Of a stretch of 5,745 bases of DNA, positions 1-4,925 are shown in pieces; the first letter of the stretch is position 1, and every line of letters starts with the position of its first letter. The DNA lies in contig VEPB01000323.1 in NCBI GenBank assembly GCA_012026715.1, positions 1 through 5,745 of the forward strand, given 5' to 3'. Made by a program: the position numbers and the translations under genes. This DNA is from Methylococcaceae bacterium (GTDB lineage: Bacteria > Pseudomonadota > Gammaproteobacteria > Methylococcales > Methylococcaceae). The notes beneath the pieces are model-generated. The model searched no databases and was not told where the DNA came from. It was given only the letters and a program-made list of their open reading frames with translations.

Positions 1-71
1 GACAAATCTGCCAGGAGCAGATTTGGTCGCCCGGAGGGCGCCCGCAGGGTTTGCGGCAGGATAGCCGCAAA
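1..71. repeat. Row of three consecutive hairpins
   Basis: Three stems follow each other: 3-11 with 17-25 (9 bp, loop of 5, possibly extended to 1-28 through a bulge), 28-32 with 36-40 (CGCCC/GGGCG, loop GGA), and 50-57 with 64-71 (TTTGCGGC/GCCGCAAA, loop of 6). The first is A/T-rich and touches the window edge, so a following T-run on the minus strand cannot be seen. A transcription-termination or mRNA-end role for the operon is possible, as is membership of a repeat family. Confidence 0.4.
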
Positions 72-96
72 ACAGCAGTATCCAAAAGAAAGGCCA

Positions 97-246
97 CCCC
101 CAGCCGCGAAAGCCCTTGCGCTCCTCGATTTCAGCAGGGGTTGGCAGAAGGGCGATCCATCGCCCTCTGCCAACGCGCGGCATCCCTGCCGCGCCCCTTC
201 GGGCTGATCCTGCTGAAAGCTCCGGTGCTCAGCGCGGCTGCAGGGG
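97..246. repeat. Nested inverted-repeat element with cloverleaf-like folding
   Basis: Several perfectly or nearly perfectly complementary arms are nested here. Outer arms 97-108 and 233-246 pair with a 2-nt bulge (CCCC plus CAGCCGCG against CGCGGCTG, CA, GGGG). The middle arms 129-138 and 209-218 form a perfect 10-bp stem (TTTCAGCAGG/CCTGCTGAAA). Inside the middle stem are a long hairpin at 140-174 (about 16 bp, one bulged A, TCCA loop), directly followed by an 8-bp hairpin at 175-194 (GCGCGGCA/TGCCGCGC, loop TCCC) and a short UUCG-type turn near 197-202. No T-tract follows on either strand, so it is not a standard intrinsic terminator. It contains no convincing gene and does not look like a tRNA. 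It may be a dispersed palindromic repeat (REP/MITE-like) or a structured RNA; the strand is undetermined. Confidence 0.5.
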
Positions 247-352
247 ACCGAAGAAAGAAGAAACACACTCAGCGGGAGGATGTTTCGAAATCCGACAAAG
301 TAGAACTAACGCGACCAGACATGCGATTGGAGAGGAGTTACGAGTCTGCCAA
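247..352. other. Non-coding stretch downstream of lrv
   Basis: Together with the hairpin-rich bases to its left, this makes a 352-base gap without a supported gene. Frames open on the plus strand here read through into the lrv region and have no family resemblance. I see no sigma-54 promoter with GG-N10-GC spacing on either strand. A TGT-N11-ACA half-site pair occurs at 281-297, one base wider than the usual NifA site. Confidence 0.5.
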
Positions 353-1099
353 TCAGACCGAGCGGGTGCGCTCCAGCACGGCCTCGCGGATCTCCGCCAC
401 CGGATCGGCCGCCAGTTTGACGGCGGCTTCCAGCGGCGCGCGCTGAACCGCCAGGTAGCGGATCAGCCACTCGGGGTCGTTGAGCATGAGTACCAGGGAC
501 TGCGGGTCCATGCGCTCGGCGATGATCTGCCGCACCTGCAGTTCCGGATCGTGAGCCATCAGCCCCAGGCTGGGGGCTGGCAGCCGCCGCGCCACGGTCT
601 TCCGCACCTGGTCGTCGGAATCGCAGATCATCCGGAACAAACGGCCTTCCGGCAGACGCTTGGCCACGTAGGCGCGGACCAGATAATCCTCGTCCGCCAC
701 CATGGCCTCCAGCCGATCGACCGGCAAACGGTCGGCGACGGTGATGCGGACTTCCCGATCGGAATCGGTCATCAGTGGCTCGAGCGATTCCGGCGGGATG
801 CGGTAGGCGACAGCCCGCCGCACCACTTCGTCGGGGTCGGCGATCAGGCTCATCACCGCCGCCACCGGCGCATAGCGGGCGGCGATGGCGCGCCGCTCCC
901 AGAACGGATCGGCGATGTAGTCCACCGCCAGCTCCGGGTGGCGCTTGAGGAAGCGGTCGATCTGGCGGCCGCTGTCGGCGCGGATACAGATGTCGCCGGG
1001 CCGGCAGCCGCCGCTCGCCAGCAAATCGTCGCGGAAGCAACAACCCTGACAATCCGCCAGTGGGGTGGTGTCGACCTCCGCTGGGTCCGCGACGGCCAT
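353..1099 (-). CDS. lrv: LRV protein: 4Fe-4S cluster domain plus leucine-rich repeat variants
   Basis: This 248-aa protein matches the LRV protein first described from the Azotobacter vinelandii nif region, where a small N-terminal 4Fe-4S domain precedes a right-handed superhelix of repeats. The N-terminal cysteines are C17-x2-C20, C21, C32-x5-C38. From residue 64 the protein is built of seven exact 24-residue repeats (64-87, 88-111, 112-135, 136-159, 160-183, 184-207, 208-231) and a partial eighth (232-248). Each begins D-P/S/E-x-x-x-x-R-R-x-x-V-A and carries a hydrophobic second half (for example LEPLMT, LEAMVA). The biochemical role is unknown; protein binding coupled to a redox or Fe-S function is inferred. 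The ATG at 1099 has only a weak ACGGGG site and lies 7 nt after the bolA stop, so it may rely on translational coupling. It is the last gene of the run in this window. Confidence 0.92.
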   Translation of the reverse strand: MAVADPAEVDTTPLADCQGCCFRDDLLASGGCRPGDICIRADSGRQIDRFLKRHPELAVDYIADPFWERRAIAARYAPVAAVMSLIADPDEVVRRAVAYRIPPESLEPLMTDSDREVRITVADRLPVDRLEAMVADEDYLVRAYVAKRLPEGRLFRMICDSDDQVRKTVARRLPAPSLGLMAHDPELQVRQIIAERMDPQSLVLMLNDPEWLIRYLAVQRAPLEAAVKLAADPVAEIREAVLERTRSV

Positions 1100-1106
1100 G
1101 CCCCGT

Positions 1107-1382
1107 TCAGCCCAGCTGCACCAGTCCGGAAGGGTTGGTGGCGCGGGTCTGCTCCAGTTCCGCCTGGGTATAGGTCCGCATGCTCACCGCATGCAGTTCC
1201 CCGGTCGCCAACCACGGATTCAGCGCGGCCAGCACCTTCTGCTGGCGCTTGACCGGCAACAATCCGGCAAAGCTGTCGCTGACCACCACCAAAGTGAAGT
1301 TGCAGCCCTCGCCTTCGACGGACAGCTCGCTGTCCGGAACGGCGGAGGTCACGGCCGCCTTGATGTCGGCAATATCCACCAT
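1107..1382 (-). CDS. BolA family protein (IbaG/BolA-like)
   Basis: This 91-aa cytoplasmic protein has the BolA fold pattern: an N-terminal helix (VDIADIKAAVTSAVP), the strand-loop-strand LSVEGEGCNFTLVVVS, the KRQQKVLAAL helix at about 45-54, and the family's C-terminal strand ELHAVSMRTYT. BolA proteins pair with CGFS glutaredoxins to bind a bridging [2Fe-2S] cluster. The invariant ligand His is H64; C27 in the loop after the first strand can supply the second ligand, as Cys or His does in relatives (inference). The gene lies 9 nt after the glutaredoxin gene, a classic partnership, with a GAGAGGG site just before the ATG at 1382. Its presence within a nif operon suggests a dedicated Fe-S transfer pair rather than the housekeeping BolA role in morphology or stress. 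Confidence 0.9.
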   Translation of the reverse strand: MVDIADIKAAVTSAVPDSELSVEGEGCNFTLVVVSDSFAGLLPVKRQQKVLAALNPWLATGELHAVSMRTYTQAELEQTRATNPSGLVQLG

Positions 1383-1391
1383 GAAGCCCTC

Positions 1392-1718
1392 TCAATCGTT
1401 CTGGGCGGTTTCGAGCAGCGGCTTGAGGGTGCCGGCATTGCTCATTTCCTCGACGATGTCGGCACCTCCGACCAGCTCACCACTGACGAACAACTGCGGA
1501 TAGGTGGGCCAATGGGAGATCTTTGGCAATTTCTCCCGAATGAAGGGCGCCTGCAGCACGTTGACATAGGCATAGGGAACGCCGGTGGCATTGAGGGCCG
1601 CCACGGCCTTGGCCGAAAAGCCGCATTCGGGCTTGTCGGGCACCCCTTTCATGTACAACAGAACCGTATTGGTCTCGATCTGCTTGAGGATGGTGGCTTC
1701 GGTCGTGCTCGTGGTCAT
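1392..1718 (-). CDS. Monothiol (CGFS) glutaredoxin, Grx4/Grx5 type
   Basis: This 108-aa single-domain glutaredoxin is of the CGFS class, whose members hold a glutathione-ligated [2Fe-2S] cluster in a homodimer, or in a heterodimer with BolA, and pass it to target proteins. Visible signatures are the glutathione-binding K24 in LYMKG, the active site CGFS at 32-35, the WPTYPQLF block with its cis-proline at 70-77, and GGADI at 84-88. Most relatives have Cys or Ser at the third position of the last motif; alanine here is a mild variation. The GTG at 1727 gives three more residues, but the ATG at 1718 is preferred because AGGAG lies 8 nt before it. It is sandwiched between the rhodanese-ankyrin gene (5 nt) and a BolA gene (9 nt). 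The nif cluster of Azotobacter vinelandii also carries such a glutaredoxin (Grx5nif), so a nitrogenase-specific copy is likely. Confidence 0.95.
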   Translation of the reverse strand: MTTSTTEATILKQIETNTVLLYMKGVPDKPECGFSAKAVAALNATGVPYAYVNVLQAPFIREKLPKISHWPTYPQLFVSGELVGGADIVEEMSNAGTLKPLLETAQND

Positions 1719-1723
1719 GAGGA

Positions 1724-2539
1724 TCACTCCTGATCGGTAGTTGCGTGAACGTCGCTGCCGGCGCGCGGGCGCCAGTTGCGCAAGACCTTGAGCGAGGCGG
1801 CGTCGGCGGCCAGGTCCAAGGCGGTGAAGTCGTCGCGGTTGCGCAAGAATGGATCGGCTCCGGCCTCCAGTAAAAAGCAGACGATTTCCGCTTTGCCGGC
1901 GGAAGCGGCATACATGAGGGCGGTCGAACCGTCCGGGTTGCGCCGATCGAGGTCAACGCCGGCTTCCAGCAGCACCGCGATGGTGGCCAGATCGCCACCG
2001 TAGCAGGCCGCCCACAACGCGTCGTTGCCGTGCGCGTCAACGCCGTCCAATGGCAACCCCAGCCCCAACAGCTGCTCCGCCAAGTCTGCGTTAGCCTGGC
2101 GACACGCCTGAATCAGGGCTGTGGCACCGTCCCGGTTGATGCCACGGATACCGATAGTATCGAATCCGTTGGCGCTGAGCCAGTCTCGCAGCTCGATGCT
2201 GTCCACGCCTGCCGGCTTGCCCGGCAATTCGGCGTCGCCGGGAAATTCCTTGCTCCATAGTGCGAAGCCGCCGTCCACGCTGTAGACGCGGGCAAAGCCG
2301 AAGTCGGCGAACAGCCGAGCCATGTCCTGGCTGGCGTTGCCGTGGTAGCAGTACACCAGCACCGGGGTTTCCCGCGGGGTCTTGCGCATCAGCGCCATGA
2401 CATCCCGGGACGTCAGATGGGTGGCGTTAGCGATCCGGCTTGCGCCATAGGCATTGGCATCGCGCACGTCCAGCAACAGCGGCCGTTCGCTCTGCAGGAT
2501 GCGGCGCGCCTCGGCGACCGGAATGCGTTGAAAGCTCAC
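1724..2539 (-). CDS. GlpE-like rhodanese fused to ankyrin repeats
   Basis: Residues 1-102 form a single rhodanese domain close to E. coli GlpE: LLLDVRDANAYG near the N-terminus, the catalytic loop CYHGNAS starting at C64, and YSVDGGFALW at about 86-95. Rhodaneses transfer sulfane sulfur (thiosulfate or persulfide) to thiols. After a linker come about four ankyrin repeats: 134-168, 169-201, 202-234 and a degenerate 235-257, with GADPFLRN and GSTALMYAA as typical pieces. These are protein-binding modules, so the fusion could deliver sulfur to a specific partner (inference). The frame opens at a TTG (2575) with no Shine-Dalgarno. The GTG at 2539 is preferred: GGAG lies 9 nt upstream, and the product then starts MSFQRIPV, aligning with the GlpE N-terminus and giving 271 aa. 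The glutaredoxin gene follows after 5 nt. Confidence 0.9.
   Translation of the reverse strand: MSFQRIPVAEARRILQSERPLLLDVRDANAYGASRIANATHLTSRDVMALMRKTPRETPVLVYCYHGNASQDMARLFADFGFARVYSVDGGFALWSKEFPGDAELPGKPAGVDSIELRDWLSANGFDTIGIRGINRDGATALIQACRQANADLAEQLLGLGLPLDGVDAHGNDALWAACYGGDLATIAVLLEAGVDLDRRNPDGSTALMYAASAGKAEIVCFLLEAGADPFLRNRDDFTALDLAADAASLKVLRNWRPRAGSDVHATTDQE
1727..1731 (-). promoter_or_regulatory. Ribosome binding site of the glutaredoxin gene
   Basis: AGGAG on the minus strand lies 8 nt upstream of the ATG at 1718, within the end of the rhodanese-ankyrin coding region. It supports ATG 1718 over GTG 1727. Confidence 0.65.
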
Positions 2540-2548
2540 GGGGTCGGA

Positions 2549-2552
2549 CTCC
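2549..2552 (-). promoter_or_regulatory. Ribosome binding site deciding the rhodanese-ankyrin start
   Basis: GGAG on the minus strand is 9 nt upstream of the GTG at 2539. The competing upstream TTG at 2575 has no purine-rich site before it. Confidence 0.55.
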
Positions 2553-2575
2553 GATAACAGGCGTTGGGGCAACAA

Positions 2576-3571
2576 TCAGACGCAATAGGGATCTTTGATC
2601 CAGCGGGCCAGCACCTTGGCGTCCCGATCCGGCAGATAGCCGTAATCCTTGCTGAGGTCGCGCTGCACGGCCTCCCCCACATGGGGCGACACCAGCCCCT
2701 TGACCATGTAGAAAAACCAGGCGAAGGGATAGCCGGCCTGGCCGTCGAACCGGCTCAACAGAGTCGCCAGGGCCTTGCCCTTCTTGCCTTCCGGGCCTTC
2801 CAGGCGTGGAATTTCGCGCACCCGGTTGTTGACGATGTCCACGTTCATGATCTGCTCGCCATGCCTGCCCTTGTGCTGATACAGCCTGAGGCTCCAGTCC
2901 TCGCAGAAGACCTGGCGGGTGCCGGAACTGCTGGCGGTCCAGTCGTCCATGAAGCGGCGCGCGGGATGCGCGTCGGCACGGTGCCGGTCCAGCTCGGCCA
3001 TGAACAGCGCGACTTCGGTCTTGCGCCGATAGGTATAGCGGGCGGCGCCGACGGTAAAAGGCTGCACCGGCAATGGCGTCAGGGGATCGATCAGGTCTTC
3101 CAGATCTTCCGGTGGATGGTCAGGATCGATGAGATGGCGGCTGGCCAGCTCCTGGGTACGGTCGATCTCGATCTGCACGAAATCTTCCGCCTTGGGACCG
3201 GTGGTGGCCACCAGGTAGATCGAAACGCCCTGGTGCCGGGTCGCCAGGAACCGCCCCTCTTCGCAATGGTCCAGCAGGGTGTTGAAGTTCTGGCCGCATT
3301 CGATGAAGGTGCGTTCCGCCCATTCGCTCAAATCGGGCGCCACCCGGCTGCCGTCCGGGCGGATCACGCCGCCCAGCCGGTACCACTCATGGCCCAGCCG
3401 GGCCAGGCGAACCGGGTAGTCCGGACAGGCCTGGCGGATGCGGTCCACCAGAATCTCGTCGCCGGCGCTGGCCAGCGTGTCCTTGCACAGCCGCCCCAGC
3501 AGATGACCGTCGAAATAGCTGACCGGCCGCTCCGCCGGCTCCACGGAAACGGCCCGGGCTTCACTCATCAT
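2576..3571 (-). CDS. Conserved-looking nif-operon protein of unknown function (331 aa)
   Basis: I do not recognise a characterised family. The product is a soluble protein with no signal peptide and no transmembrane segment. It has six scattered cysteines (C29, C49, C92, C103, C223, C330) that do not form a standard Fe-S motif. The segment at about residues 279-300 (AGYPFAWFFYMVKGLVSPHV) is hydrophobic and aromatic, and an acidic, proline-rich linker lies at about 148-170 (DPDHPPEDLEDLIDPLTPLP). This suggests two domains of about 145 and 160 residues. Two consecutive ATG codons (3571, 3568) could start it; GGAGG lies 6 nt before the first. The start overlaps the stop of the 89-aa gene by 11 nt, so the two are probably translationally coupled. 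Location inside a nif operon is the only clue to function. Codon usage and G+C look like the neighbours, with no sign of recent transfer. Confidence 0.88.
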   Translation of the reverse strand: MMSEARAVSVEPAERPVSYFDGHLLGRLCKDTLASAGDEILVDRIRQACPDYPVRLARLGHEWYRLGGVIRPDGSRVAPDLSEWAERTFIECGQNFNTLLDHCEEGRFLATRHQGVSIYLVATTGPKAEDFVQIEIDRTQELASRHLIDPDHPPEDLEDLIDPLTPLPVQPFTVGAARYTYRRKTEVALFMAELDRHRADAHPARRFMDDWTASSSGTRQVFCEDWSLRLYQHKGRHGEQIMNVDIVNNRVREIPRLEGPEGKKGKALATLLSRFDGQAGYPFAWFFYMVKGLVSPHVGEAVQRDLSKDYGYLPDRDAKVLARWIKDPYCV

Positions 3572-3830
3572 CGATGACCTCCGCCAGCACCAGCCCGGTG
3601 GCGTGCTCCAACTGGCCGGTGAACTTGAGACAGTGGTCGCGTCCGTCCACCAGGTAAACGTTGAGGCCGGGCCGGCTCAGGTAAGGCTGGTGGTGACCGA
3701 CATCGTCGTCCATGCAGTAGGTGAAGTGAACATCGCCATAACGGCTGCGCAGCTGGGCCAGCGACTGCTCCGACAGACCCAGCCCGGCGACTTCCTCGGC
3801 GATGGCCTCGATCCGCTCGGCCGTCAGCAT
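3561..3830 (-). CDS. Small nif-cluster protein of unknown function (89 aa)
   Basis: This small soluble protein overlaps nifY by 7 nt (ATG at 3830; nifY stop at 3826-3824) and overlaps the next gene by 11 nt, so it is translated as part of a tightly coupled run. The N-terminal half (residues 1-30) looks helical. The second half has YGDVHFTYCMDDDVGHHQPY followed by NVYLVDGRDHCLKFTG, which reads as an alternating beta hairpin. It carries two cysteines (C39, C67) and several histidines (H35, H46, H47, H66, H76), so metal binding is possible but untested. From memory it may match the small DUF6129-type family annotated in nif clusters; this could not be checked. The frame stays open far upstream through nifY and the ferredoxin gene, but that extension is a shadow. 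A GGAAGGGGA stretch just upstream supports the ATG at 3830. Confidence 0.82.
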   Translation of the reverse strand: MLTAERIEAIAEEVAGLGLSEQSLAQLRSRYGDVHFTYCMDDDVGHHQPYLSRPGLNVYLVDGRDHCLKFTGQLEHATGLVLAEVIDDE

Positions 3831-4561
3831 CCTTCGTCCCCTTCCAATTCGTCGCTGTCGAAGCGGACCCGGCTGCGCGGCTCGACCCCCATGATTTTGG
3901 CCAGCCAGGGCGGCGGACTGCCGGCCAGGATGGCCTGCAGCTTGGCGAGAACCTCCGGAGCGGGAGTCTCCTCCGCCAGCTTCATGGGATAGACGCCGGC
4001 CTTGATGACCTTGGCCGCAGCCGGCCCGCCGACCGACACCACATAGAGCACCTGGCAGTCCTGGATGAGTTCGGCGCGAAAGGCATTGCGGTCGTCCGAT
4101 TCGTCCGCGCCCAGGGTGGAGCGCAGGTCGATGAGGCGGATTTCCGACTGGCTTACCTGATAGACCAGGAACCGCAGGCAGGAGCCGAAGTGGCCGTCCA
4201 TCTGTTCGCCCTTGTTGGACGCGATGGCGACCCGGATGGAACCTGGCATGTCGCCCTCGGCATAGGGAACCGGCTGCGGCAGATCGTCGCCGCCCACCTC
4301 GCCCCACAGGATGCGAACCGCCTCCTTGTAGTTGGGGATGGAGACCACATCCAAGTGCTCGGTATCTTCCTCGCCGTCGGGACTCCCCAACCCGGTCTTG
4401 AGCTGGGTCACGGTGACATGCCCCAGCTTTTCCTCGGTCAGGGGCGCCCCCAGTTTGTCGATGAGGACCTCCAGCAACTGGCGGGCGCTGATATCGGGCA
4501 AGACGCGCGCAGCCATGCCGACGCGCAGTGCGGCTTCTCGGGAAAGTGCGGTCGCGGTCAT
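3824..4561 (-). CDS. nifY: NifY/NafY-type FeMo-cofactor-binding accessory protein
   Basis: NifY/NafY proteins bind apo-dinitrogenase and/or FeMo-cofactor in the cytoplasm, keeping NifDK competent for cofactor insertion. The product (245 aa, normal for the family) has the two-part architecture. An N-terminal helical region at about residues 5-90 (including the ISARQLLEVLIDKLGAPL segment) matches the extra domain that NifY/NafY has over NifX. A NifX/NifB-C-type cofactor-binding domain at about 107-220 begins with IRVAIASNKGEQMDGHFGSC. H124 in the DGHFG motif is the likely counterpart of the NafY histidine implicated in cofactor binding (inference), with C128 close by. The frame opens with a TTG at 4567, but the ATG at 4561 is chosen because GGAGG ends 6 nt before it. 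Its stop overlaps the start of the next gene by 7 nt, suggesting translational coupling. NifY and NafY cannot be separated confidently by reading alone; position after nifT favours nifY. Confidence 0.9.
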   Translation of the reverse strand: MTATALSREAALRVGMAARVLPDISARQLLEVLIDKLGAPLTEEKLGHVTVTQLKTGLGSPDGEEDTEHLDVVSIPNYKEAVRILWGEVGGDDLPQPVPYAEGDMPGSIRVAIASNKGEQMDGHFGSCLRFLVYQVSQSEIRLIDLRSTLGADESDDRNAFRAELIQDCQVLYVVSVGGPAAAKVIKAGVYPMKLAEETPAPEVLAKLQAILAGSPPPWLAKIMGVEPRSRVRFDSDELEGDEGC

Positions 4562-4567
4562 GTTCAA

Positions 4568-4572
4568 CCTCC
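4568..4572 (-). promoter_or_regulatory. Ribosome binding site of nifY
   Basis: GGAGG on the minus strand is spaced 6 nt from the ATG at 4561. It would touch the alternative TTG at 4567 directly, so it supports the ATG start. Confidence 0.7.
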
Positions 4573-4641
4573 GAATGGAGCGGAATCAGGGTTGGGCCGA
4601 ATGGCCGGAAGACTATCGCTGTCCATGGTGTCCTGGAGCGG

Positions 4642-4857
4642 TCAAGCCGCCAGCGGCGAGGCCGCCAGCCGCACGATGCAGTGGTCCACCGGGCAGACCG
4701 CCACGCAACGCGGCGAGTCGTGGCTGCCTTCGCATTCCGTGCAGCGGCTGCGGTCGATGCGGTAGCCGAAGCCGCCGTCGCGGATGGCGCCGGTGGGACA
4801 GACCGGCTCGCAATCGCCGCAGGAGATGCATTCGTCACCAAAAATGGTCATGGCCAT
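4642..4857 (-). CDS. 2[4Fe-4S] ferredoxin, nif-associated
   Basis: This 71-aa low-potential bacterial ferredoxin should bind two [4Fe-4S] clusters. The first binding motif is C10-x2-C13-x2-C16-x3-C20-P. The second is the wider form C39-x2-C42-x8-C51-x3-C55-P, typical of the Chromatium (Alvin)/FdxN-like class rather than the clostridial class with x2 spacing. An extra cysteine, C60, follows. Nif-linked ferredoxins of this class donate electrons to nitrogenase reductase or to FeMo-cofactor assembly; which applies here cannot be told from sequence. The reading frame stays open upstream to 4986, but the ATG at 4857 is preferred because AGGAGG lies 9 nt before it. The extension would translate an intergenic palindrome and overlap the previous gene. 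A second ATG at 4851 is possible. The gene lies 68 nt after the 185-aa gene and 80 nt before nifY. Confidence 0.92.
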   Translation of the reverse strand: MAMTIFGDECISCGDCEPVCPTGAIRDGGFGYRIDRSRCTECEGSHDSPRCVAVCPVDHCIVRLAASPLAA

Positions 4858-4866
4858 GACGATCAA

Positions 4867-4872
4867 CCTCCT
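4867..4872 (-). promoter_or_regulatory. Ribosome binding site of the ferredoxin gene
   Basis: A perfect AGGAGG on the minus strand lies 9 nt upstream of the ATG at 4857. It decides the start against the longer open frame reaching back to 4986. Confidence 0.75.
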
Positions 4873-4890
4873 CATCGAGCGGGGAAACCA

Positions 4891-4914
4891 GGCGTAGGGC
4901 GGGCACCGCCCACC
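4891..4914. repeat. Small palindromic intergenic element in the ferredoxin leader
   Basis: Within the 68-nt gap before the ferredoxin gene lies a G+C-rich palindrome: GGGCG at 4897-4901 pairs with CGCCC at 4907-4911 around a 5-nt loop. It is flanked by GGCGTA and ACC. The wording resembles short GTAGGG(T/C)GGGCAC-GCCCACC-type elements scattered between genes in many proteobacterial genomes; that resemblance is from memory. There is no T-tract, so it is a poor intrinsic terminator. It could slow transcription or mark an mRNA processing point between the nifT part and the fd-nifY part of the operon. Confidence 0.45.
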
Positions 4915-4925
4915 GAAAACCCGGG

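Noticed and set aside
97..246. Possible tRNA or integron attC site because of cloverleaf-like pairing
   Set aside because: No T-loop sequence, no proper anticodon stem or acceptor of tRNA size, and the stem ends do not fit the RYYYAAC/GTTRRRY core sites of attC.
279..304. Mini-ORF on the plus strand behind GGGAGG (ATG at 280)
   Set aside because: Only seven codons before a stop, and the purine run touches the ATG directly, leaving no usable spacing.
1..352. Sigma-54 promoter for a further leftward nif operon
   Set aside because: TGGCA strings at 142 (plus strand) and on the minus strand near 172 and 350 lack a GC element at the required 10-base spacing.
306..1052. Second 248-aa minus-strand frame covering the lrv region
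   Set aside because: Arg/Gly/Ala-rich shadow in another frame; the lrv frame shows the Fe-S cysteines and the 24-residue repeats.
353..1099. 72-bp tandem DNA repeats in lrv as a satellite or CRISPR-like array
   Set aside because: The periodicity exists at protein level (24 residues); the DNA copies are diverged and there are no spacers, so it is an ordinary repeat protein gene.
116..1252. 378-aa open frame on the plus strand
   Set aside because: Antisense shadow of lrv and the bolA end; rich in Arg, His, Gln and Gly with no family resemblance, and the lrv product is unmistakable.
2564..3577. 337-aa open frame on the plus strand opposite the 331-aa gene
   Set aside because: Almost exactly antisense to the minus-strand gene, which has a proper ribosome site, overlapping neighbours and a more natural composition; mirrored open frames are common at this G+C.
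3831..4841. Long upstream extension of the 89-aa gene's frame on the minus strand, running through nifY and into the ferredoxin gene (426 aa in total)
   Set aside because: Low-complexity Ala/Arg-rich translation typical of a high-G+C shadow frame; it overlaps two clearly recognisable genes, and only the last 89 codons look like a protein.
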